From RGIG3009 sp045630285 (GTDB lineage Bacteria; Bacillota; Clostridia; Oscillospirales; Acutalibacteraceae), in NCBI GenBank assembly GCA_045630285.1, contig JAZQSX010000015.1:5402-69401 (forward strand): a stretch of 64,000 nucleotides of DNA, given 5' to 3'. The notes beneath the pieces are model-generated. The model was given only the letters and a program-made list of their open reading frames with translations. It was not told the origin of the DNA and searched no databases. Shown here piece after piece: positions 9,574-18,444 of the stretch. How positions within the stretch are numbered: the first letter of the stretch is position 1; every line of letters starts with the position of its first letter. Made by a program: the position numbers and the translations under genes.

Positions 9574-9603
9574 AGCTGCATCCTTTTCTATGAGTAGTAC
9601 AAA

Positions 9604-9628
9604 CGGTGTCCCGACAAGCGGGACACCG
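9604..9628 (-). terminator. Terminator-like hairpin between rny and ymdB
   Basis: A 10-bp perfect stem (CGGTGTCCCG / CGGGACACCG) with a 5-nt loop, followed on the minus strand by TTTGT. The weak T-run suggests partial termination or RNA-processing control between rny and ymdB. Confidence 0.6.
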
Positions 9629-9645
9629 TTCGCATTTCACACGTA

Positions 9646-11205
9646 TTACTTCGCGTAATCGACCGCACGATTCTCACGAATGAGATTGACCTTGATCTGA
9701 CCCGGATAATCCAGATTATCCTCGATCTTCTTGGCAATCTCATGAGCAAGCAAGGTCATGCCATCGTCACTGACAACCTCAGGGCGAACGATAATGCGGA
9801 TCTCACGTCCTGCCTGGATAGCGAAGGAACGCTCAACGCCTTCAAACTCGTTGGCAACCTCTTCCAGTTTTTCCAGACGCTTAATGTAGTTTTCGAGATT
9901 CTCACGGCGAGCACCGGGACGTGCAGCCGAAATAGCGTCTGCCGCCTGCACCAGACACGCCACAATGGTGGTCGCCTCGACATCACCGTGGTGAGCGTGG
10001 ATCGCATGAACCACCGCTTCGCTTTCCTTATACTTGCGGGCAATGTCCACACCGATCTCGATGTGAGAGCCTTCGATCTCGTGGTCAACGGCCTTGCCAA
10101 TATCGTGGAGCAAGCCGGCACGACGGGCGATTTCGGGATCCAAGCCCAGTTCACTCGCCATAATGCCGGACAAGAACGCCACTTCCATCGAATGATTCAG
10201 CACGTTCTGACCGTAACTGGTACGATAACGCAAACGGCCCAGCAAACGAACGATTTCCGGATGAATACCACGCAGACCGGTCTCCAGAATTGCACGTTCA
10301 CCTTCGGATTTGATCGTAGCCTCCACCTCACGGCGGGCTTTTTCCACCATTTCCTCGATACGGGCGGGATGGATGCGGCCGTCGGAGATCAAGCGCTCCA
10401 GTGCGATGCGGGCGATCTCACGGCGAACCGGGTCAAACCCGGACAGCGTAATGGCTTCCGGTGTATCGTCAATGATAAGGTCCACACCGGTCAGGGTTTC
10501 GATCATCCGAATGTTACGACCTTCACGGCCGATGATGCGGCCTTTCATCTCATCATTGGGCAGCGGAACGACCGAAACCGTCGTTTCGGAAACCTGATCG
10601 GCAGCCACACGCTGAATGGCGTGGGAGATCAGATTGCGAGCACGCTGATCCGCTTCTTCCTTCAGCTGGGTCTCATACTCGTTGATCTTGAGGGCTTTTT
10701 CGTGGGTCAGCTCCTCCGACAAGCTCTTGAGCAAATAATCCTTGGCCTGTTCAACCGTAAAGCCGGAAATGCGCTCCAGCATCTCGAACTGACCACGCTT
10801 GATGTCCTCAACATCCTGCAGGCGAGAATCGATCTCCTTTTGCTTCTTGGCGATCGCTTCTTCCTTGGCCTCGTAGTTTTCAATCTTGTGATCCAGCGAC
10901 TCTTCCTTCTGCTGGATGCGGCGTTCCTGACGCATCACTTCGTTGCGACGCTCTTTCAGTTCACGTTCGGATTCGTTGCGCAAACGATGAATCTCATCCT
11001 TTGCCTCCAGCAACGTTTCCTTTTTCTTGGACTCAGCCTGACTTTTGGCTTCCTTAACAATACGCTCTGCTTCCGCTTCTGCAGAACCGATAGCCGACTC
11101 GGCAATCTTTTTCCGATGAGACACACCGGAACGGAACGCTACGGCACCGGTAACAACACCGCCTACAAGCAGGCTGCCAACACCGGTCAAAATGTAATAC
11201 AGCAC
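9646..11205 (-). CDS. rny: Ribonuclease Y
   Basis: About 519 residues; the membrane-anchored endoribonuclease that starts mRNA decay in Firmicutes. It has an N-terminal membrane helix (about 1-20) and a long coiled coil of Glu/Lys/Arg-rich sequence (about 25-195). The KH domain contains IIGREGRNIRMIE, and the HD domain contains LLHDIGKAVDHE. The start is uncertain: GTG at 11205 lies 11 nt after AGGAGG, while GTG at 11217 touches the ribosome site. A sigma-A type promoter and a structured leader lie upstream. Confidence 0.93.
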   Translation of the reverse strand: MLYYILTGVGSLLVGGVVTGAVAFRSGVSHRKKIAESAIGSAEAEAERIVKEAKSQAESKKKETLLEAKDEIHRLRNESERELKERRNEVMRQERRIQQKEESLDHKIENYEAKEEAIAKKQKEIDSRLQDVEDIKRGQFEMLERISGFTVEQAKDYLLKSLSEELTHEKALKINEYETQLKEEADQRARNLISHAIQRVAADQVSETTVSVVPLPNDEMKGRIIGREGRNIRMIETLTGVDLIIDDTPEAITLSGFDPVRREIARIALERLISDGRIHPARIEEMVEKARREVEATIKSEGERAILETGLRGIHPEIVRLLGRLRYRTSYGQNVLNHSMEVAFLSGIMASELGLDPEIARRAGLLHDIGKAVDHEIEGSHIEIGVDIARKYKESEAVVHAIHAHHGDVEATTIVACLVQAADAISAARPGARRENLENYIKRLEKLEEVANEFEGVERSFAIQAGREIRIIVRPEVVSDDGMTLLAHEIAKKIEDNLDYPGQIKVNLIRENRAVDYAK

Positions 11206-11259
11206 GGGGACGAACACCTCCTAAAGTTTCGTTCTTTCATCATTGTCTCTACTGTATGA

Positions 11260-11370
11260 GGCAGTCCTTCCCCGTCGATTCACGACAAGTATGCTGTTGT
11301 ATCGCAATCAAAACCTTCGTGCCACACCGCACGGAAGGAGAATTCCAACCAACAAGAAAACCGGACTGCC
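11260..11370 (-). ncRNA. Structured 5' leader upstream of rny
   Basis: On the minus strand GGCAGTCC (11363-11370) can pair with GGACTGCC (11260-11267), closing a region of about 110 nt. Inside it is a second hairpin, CCTTCCGTGC with GCACGAAGG (11314-11338). This lies within the transcript from the promoter at 11427-11456. It could be a cis-regulatory leader, for example for self-control by RNase Y, or a small RNA. I do not recognise a known riboswitch class. Confidence 0.35.
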
Positions 11371-11426
11371 GCCCACCCGACATCAGCCGAAGGGGAAAAG
11401 TTTTCTCATAGCCATAAGCTATTAAA

Positions 11427-11456
11427 ATTATACCTCTTTTCCCCCGTTGCTGTCAA
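11427..11456 (-). promoter_or_regulatory. Sigma-A promoter of rny
   Basis: On the minus strand, TTGACA (11451-11456), an 18-bp spacer and TATAAT (11427-11432): both boxes match the consensus perfectly. The start of transcription would be near 11420, leaving a leader of about 215 nt before rny. Confidence 0.85.
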
Positions 11457-11488
11457 GAAGGAATCCCGTTTTTCCCCGTGTAAACCGC

Positions 11489-11521
11489 AAAAAAAGCGTC
11501 GGCGTTTTTCACGCCCACGCT
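11489..11521 (-). terminator. Rho-independent terminator after the peptide-binding lipoprotein gene
   Basis: On the minus strand AGCGTGGGCGT and ACGCCGACGCT form an 11-bp stem with one mismatch and a GAAAA loop, followed by a run of seven T. Confidence 0.85.
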
Positions 11522-11529
11522 CTGTATTC

Positions 11530-13713
11530 TCATCTGTTCCATTGCAGCGTTTCAATCTCACGCTTCCAATCGTAAAACGGCGTTGTATCCTGTGCCAGGC
11601 TGTCCCGTTTCAAGACTTTGGTATCAAAAACCGCCAAGCTCTGCTTTTGATACAACGGCAGCTCCACGGCCCACGCTGCGATGCGTTCTGCGATTTCTGC
11701 GTGCAGACTCTCGCGTTCCGTCTCGGTTACACTTTTCCGTGCCGCCAGTAACAGGCGATCCAATTCGCCGTCATACACGTCCAGATCCGCACGATAACTT
11801 CCGTTAGAAGCATAATAGGCATAGTAATCAGTACACGGCACCGCACTTCGAAAATCGCACCACAGCTCCAATTTGCCGGAGCGCACGTCCTTGATCAACG
11901 ACTTATCGTCCTCATAATCCAAAAGCGTCAGCGTGATACCGATACGCTCCAGGTCTGCTTTTGCCTCTTCCAGAAGCAGTGCTGCCGAATGGTCTCCCAC
12001 ACCGCTTCCGACAAACCCGATCTCAAAGCTGAGCGGAGCGCCGATCGGTGCCGCCGTGATCCGCCCATCTGCTACCGTATATCCGGCCAATGACAAGCAC
12101 TCCAAAGCTTTGGCAACTGCCGCCTCGTGTCCCACGTCATTGCCGTCACCGAATACCGCCATTTCATCGGGCTGAGACGGATTGATAAGCACCGACCCGT
12201 ATTCGCCGTAGTAAGCCTCAACAGCCGCTGAACGATGCGCGGCAAAGATCGTCATCAGCGCTTCCCGCAGCCGCACAGACGCTTCAGGAGCAGCGTTACC
12301 GCCAAGACACACACGCTCCGCACTGATACCAATATACCCGTATCCTGCCTCCCGGATACTCTCCACGGTTACCGCATCACCACTCAAGACACCGCCGTTT
12401 GCCTTTTCCACCGACATCACCTGTGACGGCGTCATCTCCACCTTGGTGAGATGTGCTTTTCCGCCAAGTACTGCCTCCAATTTTTCCGTTTCCTTCACAG
12501 GTCGACATTCGATCTGCGCTATATGAGGCGTCCCGCGATAAAACGATTCGTTCGCCTTCAGGAAAACCGAGCCGTTGCGGCTTTCGGAGAAAACATACGC
12601 ACCGGCGCCCAGCGGTTTGCGGTAATTTTCCCGTAATTCCGCCAAATCGCCTTTATTAAAGCCAAAATTGCCGCTTTCCGGCGAAAATTTCTTAACATCA
12701 CCATAGTAATGAAGCGGCGCGATCATAAAGCAGAACTGATGTAGTGCCGTCACGTCTGCTTCGGTCAGTGTCACCGAAAACGTGTGATCGCCCGTTTGAC
12801 GTATACCGGAAATACGGGGCGCCGAATTGCCTGTAATAACACCCTTTTTCAAAGAATCGCTCAGTTTTGCCGTGAGCAGATTGGTGAAATCGTTTTCCAC
12901 CGCCAAGGAGCGAATTCCAACCGAGGATACGTCGTATCCGTACAAGTCAACAACCGCATTAAACAGATCTGTCGCAGTCGCCGTTTCGGGCAGCTCGGTA
13001 TATCCCAGCGCTGCCGCTACACTGCAAACGTCGGTGCCCAGCCCATGTTCAATGCCGTCAGCCACGACCGTTTCGATAAACTCCGCACCCGTTTCATTGA
13101 ATATCGTCCAAAACTCAATGGCCTCGCTCGCCGTATAGAATCCTTCCGCCGATCCATTCATCACGTTAGACGGTGTTTCTTCCAGGATCAACTGCCACTT
13201 CGGGGTCACATTACGCTGATACGCTTCCAACCCCTTGATCGGCAGCGACGACAACGATGACGTGCCAATATAGGTAGGATCGCACAGAACGTACATTGTA
13301 AAAATAACGTCCCTTGCCGTAAGCGGCGTGCCGTCCGAGAACACCAGATCGTCACGCAGTGTGAAACGGTATTCCACACTGCCGTCGGCGTGCGTCGTTT
13401 CCGCTACGTCCGCCGGCCCAAAATACGTGTACGGTGTGCCGTTATACTCTGCCGTCTCGCCGTCAATGCCGTTGCAAATCACTCGACCGGCACGATCGGT
13501 ATACAGCAACTGCAGCTGCGTCAGCTCCATCACGGTGCGATCCGACTCCGCCGTCGCAAAAAACGGAGAAAAATTGCTGCCGAACGCCGTGCAGCTCACA
13601 ACGAGCGGCGTGTTTGCCGAGGCAGCCGCCTTATCGGACGCCCCGCCACATCCGGAGAGCGTGCACACGCACAAAAGCACGCAAAGCAACCGTATCAACC
13701 AGCATCTGCGCAT
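11530..13713 (-). CDS. Peptide ABC transporter substrate-binding lipoprotein (SBP_bac_5 family)
   Basis: A 727-residue family 5 solute-binding protein. It has a lipoprotein signal peptide with lipobox LSGC (lipidated Cys22). The typical order follows: ATAESDRTVMELTQLQLL, YRFTLRDDLVFSDGTPLTARDVIFT, and the C-terminal block AWAVELPLYQKQSLAVFDTKVL. It probably captures oligopeptides outside the membrane. No permease or ATPase is adjacent; instead an M3 peptidase gene lies 34 nt upstream in the same operon, suggesting peptide use. The ATG at 13713 has AAAGGAGAG upstream. Confidence 0.88.
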   Translation of the reverse strand: MRRCWLIRLLCVLLCVCTLSGCGGASDKAAASANTPLVVSCTAFGSNFSPFFATAESDRTVMELTQLQLLYTDRAGRVICNGIDGETAEYNGTPYTYFGPADVAETTHADGSVEYRFTLRDDLVFSDGTPLTARDVIFTMYVLCDPTYIGTSSLSSLPIKGLEAYQRNVTPKWQLILEETPSNVMNGSAEGFYTASEAIEFWTIFNETGAEFIETVVADGIEHGLGTDVCSVAAALGYTELPETATATDLFNAVVDLYGYDVSSVGIRSLAVENDFTNLLTAKLSDSLKKGVITGNSAPRISGIRQTGDHTFSVTLTEADVTALHQFCFMIAPLHYYGDVKKFSPESGNFGFNKGDLAELRENYRKPLGAGAYVFSESRNGSVFLKANESFYRGTPHIAQIECRPVKETEKLEAVLGGKAHLTKVEMTPSQVMSVEKANGGVLSGDAVTVESIREAGYGYIGISAERVCLGGNAAPEASVRLREALMTIFAAHRSAAVEAYYGEYGSVLINPSQPDEMAVFGDGNDVGHEAAVAKALECLSLAGYTVADGRITAAPIGAPLSFEIGFVGSGVGDHSAALLLEEAKADLERIGITLTLLDYEDDKSLIKDVRSGKLELWCDFRSAVPCTDYYAYYASNGSYRADLDVYDGELDRLLLAARKSVTETERESLHAEIAERIAAWAVELPLYQKQSLAVFDTKVLKRDSLAQDTTPFYDWKREIETLQWNR

Positions 13714-13747
13714 CGTCACACTCTCTCCTTTCGCTTCAAAATACTCG

Positions 13748-15448
13748 TCAAATCTCCGAAAGATCAAACTCTTCCAGCCACGCTGCCGCACGCTCACACA
13801 CGCCGCGCAGACACGTTTCCTCAAACGGAGTGTCCAGTCCGGCATTCTGCAGCAACTCGGTAAACACCCGACTGCCGCCCTGCACCGTATAGTTCATATA
13901 GCACTGCCAAGCAGCCTTCAGATCTTCTTGAATCCGCGCCCAGAATTGGAGCGACACCGTCTGTGCCAAGCAATAATCGATGTAGTAGAATGGCAGCGAA
14001 TAAATGTGATGCTGGCGCTGCCAGCCCTCACCCTCGCTGTAAAACGGGATCTCACCGTCCAGCCGCATCCACGGCATATACGTACCCAACAGCTCACGCC
14101 ACACGGCATGCCGCTCGGACGGCGTCATATCGGGCCGCTCGTACACAACGTGCTGAAAATGATCCACCATCGTACCGTACGGAATAAAGGTAATCGCATC
14201 GGCTAAGTGGCTGTACAAAAACTTGCGGGTGTCCTTGCCGAAAAAGCCCTCCGCCCACGGCCAAGCAAAAAACTCCATCGACATCGAGTGCACCTCGCAC
14301 CCTTCCATACTCGGCCAAGCCAACTGCGTCGGCACTCGATCACGGTTCATCCAATAGGCAAATGCATGACCCGCTTCGTGCGTCACGACCTCGACATCGC
14401 CCTGCGTGCCGTTGAAGTTGGCAAAAATAAAGGGTACTCGGTGGGCGGTAATCTCTGTGCAATAGCCGCCACCGGCTTTTCCCTCCTTGGACATCACGTC
14501 CAGTAGCTCATTTTCCAGCATTTCTTGGAAAAAAGCGCCCGTTTCCGGCGACAATTCCTCATAAAACCGCATGCCGTGCGCCAAGATATCCTCCGCATCA
14601 CCGCAGGGCTTGGGGTTTCCGGAACGGAACTTCAGCGCCGCATCGGCAAAACTCAGCGGATATGATTTTCCGAGCTGCTTCGCCCGCACACGATAAATGT
14701 TATCCGCTACCGGCACCAAATACTTCACGACCGCCGCACGGAACGCCTCCACATCGGTTTTCGTATAGCAGTTGCGGCCCATACGATAATATCCCAGTGT
14801 GGTATATCCTTCATACCCCAGCTTCCGACCCATGGTATCCCTCAACTGCACCAAACGGTCGTATAAATCATCCAGCTCGCTTTGATGCTCCTTGTACCAA
14901 CGCCCCTCCGCCTTCCAAGCCGCCAATCGACGCTCATCATCGGCATCCGTCTTAAACGGCGTCATCTGAGCAATCGTATACGTGCCGCCCTCAAACGGGA
15001 TCTGTGCAGAGGCCAACAGTTTTTCGTAGTCTTGAGTCAACTCGTTCTCCTGTTGCAGTTCCTCAATAATTGTCGCATCAAACGTTTTCAGTTCCAGCTC
15101 CGCATTGACAAAGTAAACTTCGCCGTATTCCTCTGCAAATTGTGCACGAAACGGCGACGCCAGCATCGCCGCCGTCCACTGCTGATCGTATTCCTGCAAT
15201 TCAGGGGACACCGTATTCCAAAACCGCATTTCCTCATCGTAAAAGGTATCCCGCGTATCAATGGAATGACGAATACTCACCAGCGTTTGCGCCGTATGCA
15301 CACGCCGATCCACGTCCTCCTTGCGCAAAAACACCGCTTTGGCTGCCGCATAATCCTGCGCCGCTTTCAGTTCTTCCGTCAAAGCGGTCAGCTCCGCCTT
15401 GATTCCCTCCAACTCGGGACGCACATACGTCATATCGCAAAATTTCAT
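13748..15448 (-). CDS. M3-family oligoendopeptidase (PepF-like)
   Basis: A 566-residue zinc metallopeptidase. The HExxH site is HEAGH (357-361), in the family block DVEVVTHEAGHAFAYW, followed by the third-ligand region SMEGCEVHSMSMEFFAW. It cleaves short peptides in the cytoplasm. The start ATG at 15448 follows GGAGGTGCGGC. It is co-transcribed with the downstream peptide-binding lipoprotein, so the pair likely takes up and degrades oligopeptides. Confidence 0.9.
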   Translation of the reverse strand: MKFCDMTYVRPELEGIKAELTALTEELKAAQDYAAAKAVFLRKEDVDRRVHTAQTLVSIRHSIDTRDTFYDEEMRFWNTVSPELQEYDQQWTAAMLASPFRAQFAEEYGEVYFVNAELELKTFDATIIEELQQENELTQDYEKLLASAQIPFEGGTYTIAQMTPFKTDADDERRLAAWKAEGRWYKEHQSELDDLYDRLVQLRDTMGRKLGYEGYTTLGYYRMGRNCYTKTDVEAFRAAVVKYLVPVADNIYRVRAKQLGKSYPLSFADAALKFRSGNPKPCGDAEDILAHGMRFYEELSPETGAFFQEMLENELLDVMSKEGKAGGGYCTEITAHRVPFIFANFNGTQGDVEVVTHEAGHAFAYWMNRDRVPTQLAWPSMEGCEVHSMSMEFFAWPWAEGFFGKDTRKFLYSHLADAITFIPYGTMVDHFQHVVYERPDMTPSERHAVWRELLGTYMPWMRLDGEIPFYSEGEGWQRQHHIYSLPFYYIDYCLAQTVSLQFWARIQEDLKAAWQCYMNYTVQGGSRVFTELLQNAGLDTPFEETCLRGVCERAAAWLEEFDLSEI

Positions 15449-15477
15449 GCCGCACCTCCGCAGATATATACACGGAT

Positions 15478-15507
15478 AGTATACCACAATTCTCCTCACC
15501 TGCACAA
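15478..15507 (-). promoter_or_regulatory. Promoter of the peptidase/lipoprotein operon
   Basis: On the minus strand, TTGTGC (15502-15507), an 18-bp spacer and TATACT (15478-15483). The -10 is good and the -35 partial. Confidence 0.6.
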
Positions 15508-15521
15508 GTCCCCAAATAAAG

Positions 15522-15557
15522 AAAAGCCCTTTTATCTTGCAATAAAAGGGCTTCTTT
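15522..15557 (-). terminator. Rho-independent terminator after the SipL-like gene
   Basis: On the minus strand GCCCTTTTAT and ATAAAAGGGC pair around TGCAAG, followed by TTTTCTTTATTT. Confidence 0.9.
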
Positions 15558-15559
15558 GT

Positions 15560-17086
15560 TTACCGCATCGGTATCAAAAGCATTGTATTTTCTTCCAGCA
15601 TATCCTGCGTCAAGCCGTTTTCCGCCTTGATCGCTTCAGGGGAAGTGCGTTCACGCCGTGCCAGCTCCCAGATCGATTCACCGGCGGAAGCGAAGCACAC
15701 CTTTAAGCAGCAGCCCTCCAGCAGGTCACCGCCCCCGCACGGAGCGGTTTCATCCACTTCCAGACGAACGACCGCCGACTGTGACTGTCTATCGCACTCG
15801 ACACCGTGAATCATCACCCTCAAGCGCACCTCGGTATGCGTTGCGTTTTTGACAAACGTCGTCTCTGTGGGCAATGCCGTAACCGTCAAAGTCTCACACG
15901 CCGACACCCGTTCCAGGTGATACTCGCCCGACCTCTCGTAATACGCAAGCGCACCGTTGCTATCCCGTACGATCATACCGATCAATGCTTCGCCAACGAT
16001 CGCATTGCCCGTCTCATCACAGCGGCTGTTCGCCGTAATACGGTCACACCACAGATCGACAATCTCGATGGCATCCTCCGGCGTTTCGATCACACAAGCT
16101 ACGTCAGCCGTGTCCGAGCACACCGAACGGATCTGAAACATCTCCACCCGCTTTGTCTCCGTCGCCAGTGCGTAACGGGTGTGATACGCATCCGTGATAA
16201 TGTCATGCGTATCGGTTTCGTAGCATTCCAGTGCTACCGTCAGCTTCAAAGCAACCGACAGCAGCCGATTCTCTCCCCCGGGATCCTGCATCAGCCGTGC
16301 ATCGCACTGTGTCACCCACACACGGCAGTCACAAAGCTGCTCCTCGGTCAATCCGTCAACATCCAGGATCTGACCAAACGGAATACTGTTATCCACGTGG
16401 CATAACACACCGTTTTGACGGTCGCTGACATAGACGGTATGCAGCTGCACCGTCCCCTTCACTACCGCTTTTCCCGCCATACGGCGGCATTCGGTGATCA
16501 CGGCAGCTGCTTCGTTACGCACCAGACATTCCGCCGGCGACGGGCCGAGATCGACCACCTCGTTGATCGACACCGCCTTTTCCGCCTGCGAGCAGACAAC
16601 CGTCCCCGACACCATACACCCACGGGCAAACAAGCCCTCATCCTCCACGGCAGAAACGGCGTCACAGCCTCCGTTATTCTTCACCTTCAGATCCACACTG
16701 AATGCACCGTGAATATCTACGCGCCGAGGGCCGGTAGCACGGCAATTGACATAATTAACACGTGCCGATAAGCGGATCACATCGTTTCCGTTCAAATCCT
16801 TCACCGTAAAGGTCGACGTGAAGGGCTGTGCGTGCTCATAACTGTATACACACCGCCGCTCCTCATCCAAATACAGCACCTGCAGATACGCCGTACCGTC
16901 TGCCGTAATGCGATCACCGCTGATGCGGTGAGATTGTACGACCGGATTTACCATACATTTGAGCACCGCCGTAATGTCCGGCAAGTAATCCGGAAGCACG
17001 AAATCACAGTCGATCGGCTGCTCGTCAAAGCCGTCAAACACATCAGTTAAGGTCCCCAGTCGCTTGCAAATCGTTTGAAGCTCCAT
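15560..17086 (-). CDS. SipL-like spore-coat assembly protein (DUF3794 repeats plus LysM)
   Basis: A 508-residue protein with the architecture of clostridial SipL. Repeated DUF3794 domains occupy roughly residues 20-440 (first block DFVLPDYLPDITAVLKC). A C-terminal LysM domain spans about 460-508 (AGESIWELARRERTSPEAIK, then NTMLLIPM). In Clostridioides difficile SipL partners SpoIVA to build the basement layer of the spore coat. Here it lies next to spoVM, which encodes the third member of that layer. A sigma-E-type promoter lies 30 nt upstream, fitting expression in the mother cell. Confidence 0.85.
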   Translation of the reverse strand: MELQTICKRLGTLTDVFDGFDEQPIDCDFVLPDYLPDITAVLKCMVNPVVQSHRISGDRITADGTAYLQVLYLDEERRCVYSYEHAQPFTSTFTVKDLNGNDVIRLSARVNYVNCRATGPRRVDIHGAFSVDLKVKNNGGCDAVSAVEDEGLFARGCMVSGTVVCSQAEKAVSINEVVDLGPSPAECLVRNEAAAVITECRRMAGKAVVKGTVQLHTVYVSDRQNGVLCHVDNSIPFGQILDVDGLTEEQLCDCRVWVTQCDARLMQDPGGENRLLSVALKLTVALECYETDTHDIITDAYHTRYALATETKRVEMFQIRSVCSDTADVACVIETPEDAIEIVDLWCDRITANSRCDETGNAIVGEALIGMIVRDSNGALAYYERSGEYHLERVSACETLTVTALPTETTFVKNATHTEVRLRVMIHGVECDRQSQSAVVRLEVDETAPCGGGDLLEGCCLKVCFASAGESIWELARRERTSPEAIKAENGLTQDMLEENTMLLIPMR

Positions 17087-17116
17087 TCTTCTCTCTCCTT
17101 TTACCTTTTCTACGGC

Positions 17117-17146
17117 ACTATATGCCGTATCGGCTGCGATTATGAC
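17117..17146 (-). promoter_or_regulatory. Sigma-E-type sporulation promoter of the SipL-like gene
   Basis: On the minus strand, GTCATAAT (17139-17146), a spacer of exactly 14 bp and CATATAGT (17117-17124). This closely matches the mother-cell sigma-E consensus (GTCATATT, 14 bp, CATACANT). It lies just upstream of the SipL-like gene. Confidence 0.7.
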
Positions 17147-17178
17147 AAAAGCGGCGGGAGAAACCGCTCTCCCGCCGC
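17147..17178 (-). terminator. Rho-independent terminator after spoVM
   Basis: GCGGCGGGAG (17151-17160) pairs perfectly with CTCCCGCCGC (17169-17178); on the minus strand TTTTGT follows. It ends the spoVM unit just before the sigma-E-type promoter. Confidence 0.85.
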
Positions 17179-17182
17179 CGTC

Positions 17183-17263
17183 TTATGCCTCTTTTTTAAT
17201 ATGGAACAACTGTCGCAAGATACCACCCAAAAACTTCGGACTTTTCACAACGACGATCTGCAC
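17183..17263 (-). CDS. spoVM: Stage V sporulation protein M (26-residue membrane-curvature peptide)
   Basis: A GTG-started ORF of exactly 26 codons and TAA. It encodes an amphipathic peptide whose KSPKFLGGILR (residues 7-17) matches the conserved core of SpoVM (B. subtilis KLPKFLGGIVR). A strong ribosome site, GAGGGGGAG, lies 6 nt upstream. SpoVM sits on the convex forespore membrane and anchors SpoIVA to start coat assembly. The neighbouring SipL-like gene, rsgA and prkC agree with the conserved Firmicutes context. Confidence 0.88.
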   Translation of the reverse strand: MQIVVVKSPKFLGGILRQLFHIKKEA

Positions 17264-17287
17264 GCAGAACTCCCCCTCACCCGAATT

Positions 17288-17443
17288 TCAGCATCGCAGC
17301 AGCGAGATGCCGGTAAGTACCAGTGCGAACGCCGCCAAAATGAGGATAAACCGTGTGGGAAACAGCAATGCCACCAACAAACCGGCTCCAAACGCCGCAA
17401 AGCAGCCCCCTCGATTACACTGTTTCCGTCTCACAGCACTCAT
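17288..17443 (-). CDS. Small two-helix membrane protein next to spoVM
   Basis: A 51-residue protein with an N-terminal basic/Cys segment and two hydrophobic helices (FAAFGAGLLVALLF and FILILAAFALVLTGISLL). It ends 24 nt before spoVM and is probably co-transcribed with it. Function is unknown. The ATG at 17443 has AAAGG very close; a longer form from 17479 is possible but less likely. Confidence 0.55.
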   Translation of the reverse strand: MSAVRRKQCNRGGCFAAFGAGLLVALLFPTRFILILAAFALVLTGISLLRC

Positions 17444-17502
17444 CCTTTCTGCGGCCTGCCGCATCTGTATTATCAGCATATTCCGACGACGCCCTCGTGT
17501 GA

Positions 17503-17532
17503 AAAGAAAAACAGCGGGACAGCCCGCTGTTT
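17503..17532 (-). terminator. Rho-independent terminator after rsgA
   Basis: On the minus strand AAACAGCGGG and CCCGCTGTTT pair perfectly around CTGT, followed by TTCTTTT. It ends the long operon that begins at yloC. Confidence 0.9.
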
Positions 17533-17543
17533 CACATCATACG

Positions 17544-18431
17544 TTATTTATTTTCCCAGCTTTTTCGTGTTTCCGCCTGTGCATACATCGCACAATAGCT
17601 TTCGTAGCGTGTTGCCGCAATTTCCCCACGCTGTACGGCAGCCTTCACGGCGCAATCCGGCTCGTGCACGTGAGAGCATCCTACGAACCGACACTGCCCG
17701 AACAGCGGACGGAACTCACGAAAGCAATCCTCCAGTCGCTCTTTATCGATCGGGTGAATGCGCTCCATATCCAACGCTGAGAACCCCGCCGTGTCAGCCA
17801 GATAACCGCCAAACGGCAAAGGAAACAGCTGTGCCGAACGTGTGGTATGACGCCCACGCCCCAGCTTGTGACTAATCTCACCGGTTTCACGTTCAAAGCT
17901 CGGTTCTATCACATTCAACAGGCTGGATTTTCCAACGCCGGAGTTACCGGCAAAAGCGGTGATCCGCCCTGCCAACTGCTCCCGAAGCGGCGCTGCCGTT
18001 TCCGGCCTGGTCACCGTCACCGTAAAAACCGGGATCCCGGCCAACCGATAGGTGGCTTCCAGTTCAGCCGTATCCTGCAGATCGGATTTGGTAATCACCA
18101 AAAGCGGCTCGATCTCATTTTCTTCCGCAATAGCAATCAGCTTATCCAACAGCATCGGATGCGGTGCCGGCTCAGCGATCGAAGCGATCACCGCCAGCTG
18201 ATCCAGATTGGCAACCGGTGGACGCACCAGAATATTGCGACGGGGTAAAATGCGCTGCAGCGTGGCGGAAACACCGTCCCCCTGCACTGCAATCTCGACA
18301 CGGTCACCCGCTACCGGTGTGATTCCTTCCCGTCGAAAACTGCCACGTGCTTTGCATTCATAAACCGCATCGGCGGTCTCCACGTAATAGAAACCGCCGA
18401 TGCCCTGTAAAATCAAACCTTCACGTACCAC
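17544..18431 (-). CDS. rsgA: Ribosome small-subunit-dependent GTPase RsgA
   Basis: A 295-residue circularly permuted GTPase that helps late 30S ribosome assembly. It has an N-terminal OB fold, G4-like TKSD, then the G1 motif GNSGVGKSSLLN and G3 DTAGF. The C-terminal zinc knuckle is CRFVGCSHVHEPDC. The start is uncertain. GTG at 18431 lies 8 nt after AGGG and overlaps the end of prkC by 15 nt. Longer readings would run through the repetitive prkC tail in another frame and are not credible. Confidence 0.9.
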   Translation of the reverse strand: MVREGLILQGIGGFYYVETADAVYECKARGSFRREGITPVAGDRVEIAVQGDGVSATLQRILPRRNILVRPPVANLDQLAVIASIAEPAPHPMLLDKLIAIAEENEIEPLLVITKSDLQDTAELEATYRLAGIPVFTVTVTRPETAAPLREQLAGRITAFAGNSGVGKSSLLNVIEPSFERETGEISHKLGRGRHTTRSAQLFPLPFGGYLADTAGFSALDMERIHPIDKERLEDCFREFRPLFGQCRFVGCSHVHEPDCAVKAAVQRGEIAATRYESYCAMYAQAETRKSWENK

Positions 18432-18444
18432 TGCCACAACCCTA

